A DNA stretch of 64,000 nucleotides from Gnetum montanum (Eukaryota; Streptophyta; Gnetopsida; Gnetales; Gnetaceae): positions 725,465-789,464 of the forward strand of contig MNCI01017913.1 in NCBI GenBank assembly GCA_015680685.1, written 5' to 3'. Position 1 is the stretch's first letter, and each line of letters starts with the position of its first letter. Of this stretch, positions 22,939 to 34,402 are shown one piece after another. The translations under genes were made by a program, and so were the position numbers. A model generated the notes under the pieces. The model searched no databases and had not been told where the DNA came from. It saw nothing but the letters and a program-made list of their open reading frames with translations.

Positions 22939-25267
22939 TGAAACACCATCAATTTCAGGACTCTCATGATTCAACATAGTCCTGAAATTTGGGCAAGGAT
23001 TTCTACAAGGATGGTGTTACATTGGATTGTGCAGGCAACATGGCACCCTAGAAGTCCTAATGCTTGCAAAGCCACTTTCGAGCCTGCCTACCACCCTCTA
23101 TAGCATAGTCAACGTAGCACCTAGCCATGAGGCTAGTTTGCAAGAAACAGGCACTAGGGGTAGATCATACAGTCTGGTAAATTTTCTATCTCTTGAGTTG
23201 ATAGGATTGCTACACTCTCTAGCTTGCCTAGTTTGACACATGACCCGGTTGATGGTCTACCCAGGGACCATGCTAAGAGTTGTTAAAGGTGTTTAGGATG
23301 GACTAAACAATTTGGCAATTTTTCTAATGGTGGAACCTGCTATGCTACACTATGCTGCACAGTGTAGCAAGCCATGTGGAGACTGATCATGCACCAAACA
23401 TATAGTTGACGATGATTTAGCCCTCAAGGACACTTTCCCTGCTTCATCCTTGAAGGATGATCAGCATGACGTAGGAGAATGTGGTAAATTTCATCACAAA
23501 ACATCTCCATTTAAGTGCTATGCTACATAACATAGCACAACGTAATAGGGTTCTAGCATGGTAATATTGCCACTCAGATTGCCTTAACACAGGAAGCAAA
23601 ATTGTGCATGCCTTAACCATCAAAAGTGCTTGATCTGCTACCACTCCAGGACATGATTGAGATTGCACGATAGAACCTTTGCAAAATGTGTCAAAATGCA
23701 TGCTAAACTGGGCACTACGATATGCTACACTACACAGTGTAGCAAGGTTAGAACACACAAAGGTCCTCTGCCAAGTGCTTCTAGTAAAAGAATTGCATTT
23801 GGTTATGCTTCGACCTCCAAGATCGCTTGGCCACTTCACCCTCGGGTCCCAAGCAAAGTTTCTTGATAAAGCATTGTAGAGAAAGCAAGGGTTCATTGCA
23901 CACTAGCTATGTAGTATAGCATAGCGTAGCAAGGACACAAGGCCCCAAAGCATCCCAAGGATGAAATCTGCAGGTCCTAGGATCTTTCAACATGGAAAGC
24001 AGGGTTGCCGATTACTGAAGTTGCTTGTCTAGCTAGGCCCTAGAGGGGTATTTTTGATTTTCAGGTGAGATAGTGTGTAGGTGTTTACGCTACACCGCTA
24101 CGCTGAGTAGCATTGGAAGCATAACATTTGTAAAGAAGCATTAGGATGTCTCCAGTAGCTCTAGAACTTGGTTGGCAATGGTTATTTCTGCTCCAGCATC
24201 TCTTCGATAGATAAGATTAGTAGTTTGCTTTGTTTTGCATCCCCCTATTGATTCCCAGAGTTGTCCCATGCTCGACCCTACTCGCAAGAGGAGGGAATAC
24301 GTAGTCCTGGAGCATAGGCTCTGCTTTGCATTTGACATTGGAATTTTTTGTAAAAACATGGTAGTTCCCTAGATTCTGGCACATGTAGTTTGAATGGTAT
24401 GGTCATAGCTCAGTAGGTAGCACATCAGTGTAACACTGTAGCATAGCACATCAGTGTAACACTGTAGTGTAGCACTACACACCAATATGACACATTCACA
24501 ATTTGCACCCTATGGGACCTAGGACATGTGGCATCCAGACCACATCTTTCTCCTGCTCCAAGCCTTATAAATACCCTAGCAAACAACAGTCAAATGGTTG
24601 GATTTTTGGTTGGCTTTTGGAGAATTACCTTTCTTGTGATTGACTTCTAGAGATTGGAATTTTGGCATTTGGCTTTCTGGCAATTGGCTTTGGGCAAAGA
24701 GATTGGTAAGCGAAAGGTTAACGAATAGTAGACCCCAGTAGCAGCATTTCTCGAATCTCTCTTAGCCCAACAACCACCGGCTCATCGGCTTTGGTTAGTA
24801 GGCCATTGGCAGCAGTTCAGGGGCTGTGATCATACCGTTACATTGTAAGTTGTGCCTATCCAGTACTGCACACCAGTTGTACATCTTCTTCAGCCAAACA
24901 AAGATCAAATCCCCCAATCTTGGGGTGGTGCACTCTCTCACTTAAGCTTAATTCATTTCATTTTGCTATCGCATACATTTTGCATCATTGTGTATCGATT
25001 TACATTTATTGCTCAGCTATATACTCTGTTATGCTTTTACTATTTGGCATACAACATTTTCTTCGCTTGAATGTCCCCGTGTGACATATTAAAATAAATG
25101 TTCACAAAAGGTTATTGTACACCAACTAAGTCCTTGTCTGATTAACCAAACCATTCAGGGCACCTTGTTTCTATTTTCTCCAACACAGCCCTCGCATGGA
25201 TCCAGGGTTAGGCTGTATGCCCGGTAACCTCTTGGTGTTCCAGCTACTGACATTTTTAACCGTTACA
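22939..25267 (+). mobile_element. Tat-like solo LTR
   Basis: It starts TGAAACACCATCAATTTCAGG, close to the LTR start of the 19-kb element (TGAAACACCACTAATTTCGG), and ends CCGTTACA. Flanks ATAAT (22934-22938) and ATGAT (25268-25272) fit a TSD with one mismatch. TATAAATA lies at 24566-24573. Upstream of it are many GCTACACT / AGTGTAGC palindromes. A 27-bp unit with CACATCAGTGTAACACTGTAG is duplicated in tandem at 24420-24468. The short ORFs inside (23027-23236, 23444-23896) are palindrome-driven and have no family. No internal region is attached, hence a solo LTR left by recombination. Confidence 0.8.
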
Positions 25268-26033
25268 ATGATGTTTTCATAAGATTTGAGTTTTGATGAA
25301 ATCATAACATCTTGGTTTACCTTATGAGTTTATTGGTTAAAAAAGATAGGTTATTTGATCCTTAAATATTAGGCACCTTGAAAATTATGCTAAGAGATGT
25401 GTTAAGAATCTTGAAGATATAAATATTAATTGAGAGTTAATTCTATATGCTCAATATTTGGCCTTTGGCATTTAATTTTATTCTCTCTTAGACAATAATT
25501 GCAAGTTTTTCTTTATGTTTGGATTAGTTGTCGCATGTTCTTTCTAACTTGTTTTGAATTGAAAATGATAAATCTTAATTAAAGACAACATACAAATTTG
25601 ATATTTAAGGTTGTGTCTTTTTACTTGATGGTATTTTAGCATGCTATGATTTTATCTTTCCTTGAGCAGTTAAGAATCTCTTGTTTATATGGACTTCAAT
25701 GAAGCAAGGGGTACTTGTATCTCTATTTTGAAGGGTTGTAAATGATTGATAATATTTATTATAGTTATATCTTTGAAAATTCTTTATGTCAATTAGAGAT
25801 TTATTGAGCACAATGCACATCTTTTGTGACAATGTTATGGCTACTTTTTAGCAAAGGGAAGAGTTTTTTTTGGGTTATACTATTGGAATGTTGTTCTTTT
25901 ATGATATCTATTTATAGGCTTAATGCACTCTATCCTTTTTGCTATTGTTTAAAAAGGGAGAGAGTATGGACTATATTTGTATGATCACTAATCCATTTTG
26001 TTAAGTTTTGAACATCACCAAAAAGGGGATGAA
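25268..26033 (+). other. Copia 3' interior and polypurine tracts
   Basis: Non-coding. Polypurine stretches AAAAAGGGAGAGAG (25952) and CACCAAAAAGGGGATGAA (26016-26033) occur; the second abuts the 3' LTR and would prime plus-strand DNA synthesis. Confidence 0.7.
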
Positions 26034-27227
26034 TGTTGACCTTTTGGTGTGTCAAAATGTTAAGTAAAATGGAATCAAAAGTTATTTATATGGTTGTGTG
26101 GTTGTTGTGTTTATAGGACTAAGTACATGGGAAACCAAGATGAGAAGACAAGGAATGAATTGGTGAGCTCAAAGGAAAATGTCATCCACAAGGTCTCAAG
26201 CAAACATGCAATGATTCAAAGAACGTGGATAAAGATCAAATAACTTATAAGAAAAGTTAACATCATTGGAGCACGCAAAAGTGGAAGATCATAAATAAGG
26301 AATGAATAAAACAAAATGCAAAGGAAGCAAAGAAATACATCTCCCAGAAATAGTAGATTTTTTAGTAGAATTGGAGATTGTATAGGCAAAGATGTCTCTA
26401 CAATATAATAGACATCTTTCATCAAACAAAGATGTCTTTTACTAGACAAAGATATATTCCTAGAATGAAGGCCAATTATAGAAAGACATCTTTTACTAGA
26501 TAAATACATCTTCCCAGAATGGAGGCTAGATGCATAAAGATGTCTCAACCATAAAGAAGATGTGTTCCTTGACTATTAACTAGTTGTTGCATGAGTTCCA
26601 AAATGAATTTGGAAACATAGTAGCTATAAAAAGACATCATTCTTATTGGGAAAAGTATAAGCTTTTGTACAATCATTGTGTAATCATTTGAAAATCATTG
26701 TAATCATTGTTTCTCTTCATTGTATTATCTTTTGTCTATTGTAAAGTGAGTTGTACCTCAAGTACAATGATTAGCAAACTAAGTTGCATTCATCCTTTGT
26801 AGTTGTTTTTCTCTTTTGTTGCCTTGTAGGTTTGATCTACTTCTTGTGGGAAGGCATCTTACTTGAGCTTGTTGGGATGCTACAGGATTAATTGTTGGTG
26901 TAGTGCCATAACACTTCAAAGTGAATATCAAGATTATAAAGGTTGTGGGATCTTGGAAATTACATACTAGCTTGTTGAGACCTTGTAGGGTTGAGTGGAT
27001 TCATAGCGTCGAATCACTTTAGAGTAGAGCTTAGAGCTTCTACAGGGTGTGGTATCCTTCAAACCACATTTGAGAGTAAAAAAGTTCAGAGTTGTGCTTG
27101 TGAACTACCCTTTAAGTGTGGACTACCCAAGTTGGGAAACCACATTAAATTTGATGTCTGTGCTTTGTCATAAAGAAGTTTTTGGAAAAGTTATTCATTC
27201 TCCCCTTTCTAGGTTTAATGATCCACA
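26034..27227 (+). repeat. Copia 3' LTR
   Basis: Starts TGTTGACC, ends GATCCACA, aligned end to end with 13293-14448. The frame 26216-26548 (minus) is a shadow of the repeated AGACATCTTT segments. Confidence 0.9.
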
Positions 27228-27232
27228 TGATT

Positions 27233-27756
27233 TTCATTGAACTATCATTTTCTTGTAGTATTTCTTGTTGTATTGAAGTGAGCTTCAACTACAATGACTT
27301 TGTAAAGTTAGTTACTTGCTTTCCTTATGTATTTTTCTTTTTCTTGTTTCCTTGAGGGTTGATGTGCTTCTTATGAGAAGGCATCATCTTTGAGCTTGTC
27401 AAGATCCTATGGGATTAAGGATTTGTGCAGCATCAAAATAATTTGAAGTGTGCTCAAGTTGTAAAGGTTGTGAGATCCTTTAAATCACTTGCTGAGCTTG
27501 TTGGGATCTTGTAAGGTTGAGTAGTTTCATAGTGATGAAACACTCTACTGCAAAGCGTAGTGCTTGTATAGGGTGTGATGTCCTTCAAATCACATTTTGA
27601 GAGAAAAAAATTTTGGAGGTATGCAAGGATTCTACCATCCAACTGTGGACCTACCCAAGTTTGGGAATCATGTAAAAATTAAGTGTGGTTTTTGTGGCTA
27701 TTAAATTTAGTTTTGAGAACTTATTTATCTACCCCATCTAAGTTCTATGATCCTCA
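27233..27756 (+). repeat. Copia solo LTR, right half
   Basis: Homologous to the 3' half of the copia LTR (GATGTGCTTCTTATGAGAAGGCATC, GAGCTTGT, CCTTCAAATCACATTTTGAGAG) and ending ATGATCCTCA. It completes 12589-13292. Confidence 0.8.
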
Positions 27757-27949
27757 CTCTTAACTTTTAAGACATTTCATTTGAGAGCTTAGATCTCAAG
27801 AAAGATGTCTTCATGATTTTCAAGATATCTACATGAAGCCTAAAACCCACAAAAACACACACACAGGAAAGAGAACAAGGAAATTGAAAGAGTTATTTCT
27901 ATACTAGCTTTCCCAACCTTCAAAAAGTAAACTCATATAAAAAAGAAAG

Positions 27950-28118
27950 TAGGGGTTGAGGTGATCTCCCATTCACAAAATTTGCTCTCACAAACCCATA
28001 CAACATCATCAGTAGATTTATCCTTCCAATGGATTAAATAATCTTGCTTCTTTACTTCCCAAGTATTCCAAGCTTCCCTCCACTTAAGTATGATTACCTT
28101 CCTCTTCATTAAAGGCTT
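27950..28118 (-). pseudogene. Chromodomain of the chromovirus integrase
   Basis: The minus-strand frame reads VKKQDYLIHWKDKST, then DDVVWVCESKFCEWE. It has the chromodomain pattern: a basic strand, Y-L-(V/I)-H/K-W-K, the D-x-x-W turn, then a terminal helix. In chromoviruses this C-terminal module directs integration to marked chromatin. It follows the integrase by about 200 bp, as expected. It was too short for the open-frame cutoff. Confidence 0.75.
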
Positions 28119-28329
28119 GGACTAATTAATATCCCTCTTTAACTCATTAATGTTACCCTATATGGTCTCCTCATCAATTGGTCCATGATGGTGCATAAGA
28201 TCTAGAACATTAAACATAAAAGACATACTAACATCATTTGATAAATCAATTTTAAAATCATTATCATTAATCTTCACCTTAATTCTAAAAAGCTCCATCT
28301 TCTTAGCTTTCAACTTTGAGAAATTGACA

Positions 28330-29330
28330 TCTCTCAACTACTTCTTTTTCAAGTGCATCAAAACTAAGTTACCAATAGCCAAATTTGGCTTTCTTTTACA
28401 CTTATTTCTCTTGAGGACTCTCTCTTCATCCTTCTTCTCAAGATTTGATTTTACTTGCACAAGAAGATCCCTTATCTCTTGCACAAAATCAACATTGAGT
28501 TGAGCTTCACCATTAAAGCTCTTCAAAGTATCCACCACATTTGGACAAATAATATAATTTGCCTCGCATGGACTTTTTTCAATAGATATATGAAATCCTT
28601 TATTGTTAAAAAAAACTCAACATGAAATAAGAACTTTTTCCACTTGTTTGGCTATCCATCACATAAACATTTCAGTATGTTTAGCATGGTTTTATTAACC
28701 ACCTCCATTTGGCCATTAAATTATGGATGATATGCACTAGAAAAATTCAATTTTGTCAAGAAAAGTTTTCAAAGGGACCTTTAAAAGTGAGTTGTAAACT
28801 TGGAGTTCCTATCATCAACAATATTTAAAGAAATTTCATGTAACTTCATAACATGTTGGAAAAATAAATAATCCACATGAGAAGCATCACTTACCTTTTT
28901 GCATGAAATGAAATGTGCCATCTTTAAGAACTTGTTCATAACCAAAAATAAAAAAAAAGAAAAAATTGCATTGTTCCCACCTTTGATTTTTGGAATACCA
29001 CTCATAAGATCCATAAACACACTTTTCCATGGACCCTTGAGAAACAACAAAGGCATATAACATCCATTCACTTCTTTACCTTCTTTCAATTTTTGGTAAG
29101 TCAAATACTCCTTCATAAATTTTGAAACTTTAGTTGCCATACTAGGTCAAAAATACTATTTATCCACAAGTTCCAATGTTTTATCCTGACCCATGTGACC
29201 TACCATGCCACTATAATGCTTTTCAAATAAAATATTTTTCTTAAAATCATCATTAAAAATACATACTTTTCCATTTTTAAATGATAGTTCATATTGAGTA
29301 TGATAGTTCCTCTACTAATGTATCCTACTT
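28330..29330 (-). pseudogene. Chromovirus integrase
   Basis: The main frame 29140-28781 contains the core with VFMDLMSGIP (first catalytic Asp) and IVDDRNSKFTTHF (second Asp). In another register, near 28715, NGQMEVVNKTMLN keeps the catalytic Glu. The C-terminal part continues at 28538-28338 (LAIGNLVLMHLKK, the GPY/F-like region). Frameshifts and stops break it. It would join element DNA to the host chromosome. Confidence 0.8.
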
Positions 29331-30700
29331 AATAATGGCTCTTTGAGATTCCTCCAAACTTGCTCAAAAGCAACATCATGCTCATAAAAATCAGCAAAAT
29401 CACCCATATCTTCCACATGAGGTATGTTGAAATTAACCACATGTGCCCTGGACAATGCATTAGCCAACACATTGGCTTTTCCACTTTTGTGCTTCAATGT
29501 AAAATTTAACTCTTGTAATTGTACAACCTACTTCATATGCTTTGTAGTCAACTTCTTTTGAGAGTTCAAAAATTGTAGTGCTTTATGATCCATCATCAAA
29601 GTCAACTCCTTGGGCAATAAGTAATGCATCCAATGCTTGTTTGCTTGAAAAATAGTGTATAAATCCTTCTCATATACACTATATTTTTTCCTTGACTCAT
29701 TCAACTTTTAAGAAAAGAAAGCAACATTCCTACCTTCTTGAGAATATACCTCTTTAATGGCAAGTTCACTTAGATTCACCTCTACCTAAAATAGCTTGTA
29801 AAATTTTGGAATTACAAGCACTGGTTCACTGGTAATTTTTGGTTTTAGCAATTCAAACCTTGGATTTCATTATCCCACTTGAAATATTTATTTTTCTTTA
29901 ACAAAGGAAAAATAGACTAGGAAATATCACTAGAATTTTTTATGAACCATTTATAAAAACCTACTAAATCAAGAAACAATCTTACCTCTCCAACATTCTT
30001 AGGAGTTGGCCAATTCATAATAGGCTTCACCTTGATACCTTTCATTAAAATTTTATTTTTAGAAATCACATGTCCAAATTATATGATTTTCTTCTTGAAG
30101 AAATGAATTTTCTTCATATTGATCCCCAACTGGGCCTCTTTCAATTTAAGAAACACCATTCGCAAGTGATCCAAATGCTCTTTCTCATTAGATATACACC
30201 AAAATATCATTAAAAAAGAGAATATAACACTTACCAATCAAGCCCTTCAATACATCATGCATCAATCTCATGAATGTAACAATTGCATTTGTGAGCCCAA
30301 ATGGCAATCATCAATCACTTAAATAATCCATTTGATGGTTTAAAAGCTATCTTTCATTCATCACCAAGATTGATCCTTATGCGATGTAACCACTATTCAA
30401 ATCAATTTTGCTAAACTTCATTGCATTAGTAAGGACATCAAGCATATAATCTATCCTTAGAATAAGAAACTTGTACCTCTTTTTTATCTTGTTTATTAGC
30501 CTAAAATCAATGCACATCCTCTATTCATCGTGGTCCTTCTTTGACATTAGCACAACTAGAATTACACAAGGAGAAATGGATTCCCTCATGAAGCCATTTG
30601 TAAGTAACTCCTCTACTTGCCTTTGCAATTTAGCCCTATGATTAAATACCATTGGGTAAGCTTTCTTGGTAGGAATGGTAGCATTAGGGACGAAATTAAT
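29331..30700 (-). pseudogene. Chromovirus reverse transcriptase and RNase H
   Basis: RNase H ends at 29497-29315 with MKHKSGKANVLANALSRAH, the usual K-x-G-x-x-N-x-x-A-D-A-L-S-R block with D changed to N. In the RT palm (minus 30217-30191) the frame reads FFNDILVYI where the family has FFDDILVYS, so one of the two catalytic Asp residues is Asn. Further RT segments (region 30660-29930) are recognisable but broken. RT and RNase H would copy element RNA to DNA. Confidence 0.75.
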
Positions 30701-31290
30701 CTAATGTTGTACATTTCTCATTTGTGTCAATTCATGTAATTTCCCCTTGAACATCTTGGGAAATTCCTCTTTAAAACCTAGCACACCTATAGAAAATTCA
30801 AATTGCACATCATCATGGTTAGAAGAAACTATTGATATAATAACAAATTTAAAACAAGTTTCATCATGTTCCTTAATGTATTTTTTTGCTCCTCTAGGGA
30901 TTAAGGAAGGATTAATTGAGCTATGCCACCTCACTTGTTTAGTTGTCATAGTAATCAACTCATGGATTCCATCAGATCTAGCCACACTCAATACATTTCT
31001 TGACTCATCAAAGTAAGGAACGTTATTAAAAGTCCAAGGTCTATTAAGAATTACATTAGGAAAATTTATTGGAAGTATATCACACTTTACAGTATCATGA
31101 AAACTTCCAATTTTAAATTTCAAGGTACTTTATTCCCTTACCTCTTGAGAGAAATCTCTAGATAACCAATTCACTTTATAGGGTTTAGGATGAGGATTAG
31201 TTACCAAACCCAATCTAGCAACTACCCTAGAAGAAACTAACATTTTCTTGGGTTCCACTATCAATCAAAACATGAATCTATTCCCTAATA
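30701..31290 (-). pseudogene. Chromovirus aspartic protease
   Basis: The active-site LIDSGT is at about 31272-31255, followed by SSRVVARLGLVTNPHP and, in frame 31123-30701, FKIGSFHDTVKCDILPINF and VILNRPWTFNNVPYFDE. The last is the equivalent of the LLGRPW block of chromoviral proteases. The remainder of the frame leads to the RT N-terminus. Gag-Pol processing is the family role. Confidence 0.8.
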
Positions 31291-32600
31291 AGTAAACATC
31301 CAGCCCTAATTTGAAATAATGATTTTCTATTAGGATGATCTCGTCTATTCACATTCCCATGAATGCACAAGAATTTAATCGAAAAACTTCCTCAATCTTA
31401 GAAGCATTAGGATTACCTCTTTGAAGAGCTTGGATTGGTGTCTCCTCTACTTCCATGGTTTTTACATCTTTACTCTTAGCTTTCTTATAAAGTAGACATT
31501 TCGATTACTTGTTTTTCCATTCTTCACACTTGAAGCATGAAATCTTAGATGAGTTGTTAACTTAACCCTTGTCTTCCTTGCCTTGGTTCTTATTGAATTT
31601 TCCTTTCTCATCATCCTTCTTTGTCTTCTTGTCATGGTTTCCATTTTTATTTTCAGATTTGAACTTGGGATCACTTCTCAGATTTGGATCCATTACTTTT
31701 TTTCTTAGAAGCTTGTTTGCTCCTATTTCTAAATCCATTTAGTTTCTTTTCTACTTGAGTACCAAAGTATAAGTCTCATCAAGAGTTTTTGGCTCATAAA
31801 AAAATAACTGCTACTGATATGCCATTTTGAGATCTCCTAAGAAGATTGAAGCGTATTCATAGTCCTCCCAATCTAGCTTAGCTTGATGGAATATATCATA
31901 AAATTTGATGTGGAATTATTTGACATCCTTTTCATCTTGTATTAGGAATTTGAAATTCATGATGGTCTATTTTCTTCTCAACTTGAATTTCATCAAATTC
32001 CAATCTCAGTGAAGGGTTGACCATTTTATCTTTCGTAACCTTTGGACTCTCTTTTCCACAAGCCATAAATATTTATTCAATAATTAGTAATCTCAAGTGA
32101 TTTTGTACCTCTTCCAACTCAAAGTACTTATCAAGTACCTTCAATCAACTTGAAAAAGCATTGGTTCCATCTACACCATTGAAAGTCTTCAACTTAATTT
32201 ATGGAAATTTTACAACATTATAGAATGCTCTAGCAAGCATTGCCTCATCTTCCTTATCTAGCTTTCCAAGAGAAGAAGTAGTTACCACTATTGGAGTCCT
32301 TGGAATTCTCATATAAGGAATAAGATTCCCTTCCATTGGAATCCTTGGCTAATGGTTCCTACACTTTCATAGCTAGATTTTCCTTCCTCATCATCTGCTC
32401 CATCTCCATTAAGTTATGAAACTTCTTCATTTGAACATGAATGCTCATCAACTTTGTGTGCTGGAATATGACTAGGATCAACATTCCTTTTTGTCTTTAC
32501 ATTGATTTCATTAAATTGAGCAACTATCAATTGGAGGGTAGAGTTCATGCTCTCCATGTATCTGTTCAAGGCTTGAACCTATTTATTTTAGGTGTCATTT
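31291..32600 (-). pseudogene. Chromovirus gag
   Basis: A decayed capsid region. A zinc knuckle at about 31540-31495 reads CFKCEEWKNK-stop-SKC, in which the His of CX2CX4HX4C is Asn. Lys-rich linker sequence (31460-31690) flanks it. No single frame is long. Confidence 0.55.
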
Positions 32601-32639
32601 GTATTTGATAAAATTCTTAAACAAGTGCAAGCAACAATC

Positions 32640-32748
32640 AACCAAAGGCTTCACTATCAATAATTAGTTGGAGTAAGTTCAATCCAATATTAAATCACTT
32701 GCTCACTCTAAATCCACATATGATTAATGAAGCATTAATAAGATAGGT
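32640..32748 (-). repeat. Chromovirus 5' LTR fragment
   Basis: Aligns with 11720-11830. It is cut at 32748/32749 where the E4 LTR begins. No clear iMet primer site is left next to it. Confidence 0.5.
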
Positions 32749-33592
32749 TGTGTTAATGCATATGTGTCAATGTATCCTAGGATGCATTAACATAGGTATG
32801 TTAATGTTGATGTAGGCATTGCCTATATAAATGTGCACATCCCTCACATTTATGGCACATGTCAATCGTAGCTTAGCCAAACCCTTGTAGTTTCTTCTAA
32901 TAAAAGATAGAATATTTTCCTTTTGAGTGCCTGTAATATGGATTCAAGTGATTATAAAACATTTTATTTGAATGCATTTGTACCTGAACATAATTACATG
33001 AATGGAAATAAAATCAAGATTTATTTTATCCATTGCAACACTTTGAGTAGCATAGGTTTACTTTTTAGCAGTTTACTTTACATGTAATTTACTTTCATGT
33101 TATTAAGAAATTAATATTATAGTTTGTAAGGACCGTGAGTATGACCACTTTAAGCATAATATATTAATGCTTGGTAATCCTAGCAGTGGATACTTAGTAC
33201 ACCCAATAGTATATACTTGGTAACCTAGAGGTCTTAATATATGTTTAGGATGTGTATGGAAAATTGGAATGAACACTCTATGTTAGAATAGTTAATTAAT
33301 GTAGTAGTTAATTATTTAGTTAAATTGAATATTAAATTTTTATTTAATTAATTATTTAGCAAGCATGAGAAAATAATAAAAAACACAAAAATAAACATCT
33401 TATGCCTAAATCACACTTAATCATATGTGTCAATGAACAAAAGTGTGGATTTGGAAGATAATGACTTACAACTATGTAATTCATTGTCTAGGAGTATGAG
33501 GCACTTAGGTAAATAAGTCCATGGAATTCAACCATATCATGTGTGACTACTTGTGATTTGTATGATTGGGTGTGGCGGATACTCACTGCTCA
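32749..33592 (+). repeat. E4 5' LTR
   Basis: It starts TGTGTTAATGC and ends CTGCTCA. TATA box TATATAAA lies at 32824-32831, unusually close to the LTR start (about 75 bp), with TAATGTT/AACAT inverse motifs just upstream. A polyadenylation-like AATAAAAG is at 32900-32907. Confidence 0.75.
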
Positions 33593-33596
33593 TTAT

Positions 33597-33614
33597 TGGC
33601 ATCGTTGTCGGGGA
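33597..33614 (+). promoter_or_regulatory. E4 primer-binding site, tRNA-Asp type
   Basis: TGGCATCGTTGTCGGGGA, four bases after the LTR. It has three mismatches to the Athila tRNA-Asp site. Confidence 0.8.
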
Positions 33615-33752
33615 TAGAGTTTAGCTCAGTATGCGAAGTATTATTAAATAGTGAATTCATAAAAAGTTATTTTAAGGAAAATAAAGAATTTTCCTTTAGA
33701 GAAAATAATAATCATAATATCAAATCAAGGCACAATTTATCAAAGCTATTAA

Positions 33753-34340
33753 AATGACTTCTTCTCACAAAAGTGATTCATCGCCACATGTTGATGAATC
33801 CAATTAGTAAAATGGTAGGGCTAAAAGGACTACTAATGAGAAACCTTAGCAGTTGAGAGTAGTCTATGCACATTTGAATTCCTGCTATCTAGATTTCACA
33901 TTCATTTTACATCAAGATGAACATCTATTCTAGGGGGATATGGATGACAACATTGTGTTACCTTTCAATCAATTTGTTCTCACCATGCTCATGCCCAATC
34001 TCATGAAGCTAAGAATTGAATCACCATGCCCAGAGTATGAGACAACAGATCATGCATTTAAAGACTATTAATCCATAGATGTCCAACTTAGAAAAAATGA
34101 ATTCATGGAGGCATGCTATGAAGCCTTTGAGGACAAGAGGGTCCTAACACCATTGTTTTTGCAGTTACAAGAAGAGGACCCTAAATTCTTCTTAAGACAA
34201 TCTCAGCATATAGATTTCCATTCTTTCAATGATGAAGACACACTTCACCAATAGTTACAATTAACTTTAGAGAATAATTAGGGTGAGGTGATGACAAAGT
34301 TCAAAACCCAAAAAACATTAAGGCAAAGATCTCCTAGGTG
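33753..34340 (+). pseudogene. E4 gag N-terminal part
   Basis: The start ATG at 33753 gives MTSSHKSDSSPHVDESN, then stops. Readable blocks are FTFILHQDEHLF, DDNIVLPFNQFVLTML and SIDVQLRKNEFMEACYEAFE. The first two match gag of E1 and E3 at the same distance from the start. It has at least five stops and no capsid or knuckle, because the fragment ends first. Confidence 0.65.
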
Positions 34341-34402
34341 TTCATCAAAAGAAAAATAAAGAGAAAAAAAGTAGAAAGGACAAGTAAAGGATTAAAGGAG
34401 GA

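Larger units (their letters stand above)
13293..27227 (+). mobile_element. Copia (SIRE/Maximus-like) element without pol, carrying two nested insertions
   Basis: LTRs lie at 13293-14448 and 26034-27227, with near-iMet primer site, gag, non-coding interior and a polypurine tract before the 3' LTR. The flanks TGCTT (13288-13292) and TGATT (27228-27232) are a TSD with one mismatch. Without E2 and the Tat-like solo LTR the element would be about 5.6 kb. No protease, integrase or RT frame is visible in 15950-16480, 22437-22938 or 25268-26033, so it was non-autonomous or lost pol by deletion. Two polypurine stretches (25952-25968 and 26015-26033) before the 3' LTR resemble the SIRE arrangement. Confidence 0.85.
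11640..32748 (-). mobile_element. Chromovirus-type Ty3/gypsy element, opened by nested insertions
   Basis: Minus-strand coding order is gag (32600-31300), protease, RT, RNase H, integrase, chromodomain (28118-27950). The chromodomain after integrase defines chromoviruses. The right (5') LTR survives as a fragment of about 100 bp before 32748. The left (3') LTR is about 11640-12588 and continues at 27762-27840, on the far side of the copia insertions. The two LTR pieces share GGAGTA(A/G)GTTCA(A/C)TC followed by TATTAAATCAC. No intact TSD remains, because the right LTR is cut by E4. All domains carry stops and frameshifts. Confidence 0.75.
32749..34402 (+). mobile_element. E4: Athila-like 5' fragment (LTR, primer site, gag start)
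   Basis: A plus-strand LTR (32749-33592), a tRNA-Asp-type primer site and the first about 200 codons of gag are present. Everything after about 34402 is lost where the truncated 3' LTR of E3 begins. Its LTR differs in sequence from E1-E3, but the gag N-terminus is the same family. Confidence 0.75.

Noticed and set aside
23444-23896. 150-aa minus-strand frame in the solo LTR
   Set aside because: No family motif, and it overlaps plus-strand frames over palindromic repeats. LTR position and solo-LTR structure explain the sequence.
24400-24425. tRNA-like GTCATAGCTCAGTAGGTAGC
   Set aside because: It has an A-box-like start but no B box or cloverleaf follows; the downstream sequence is a tandem palindrome.
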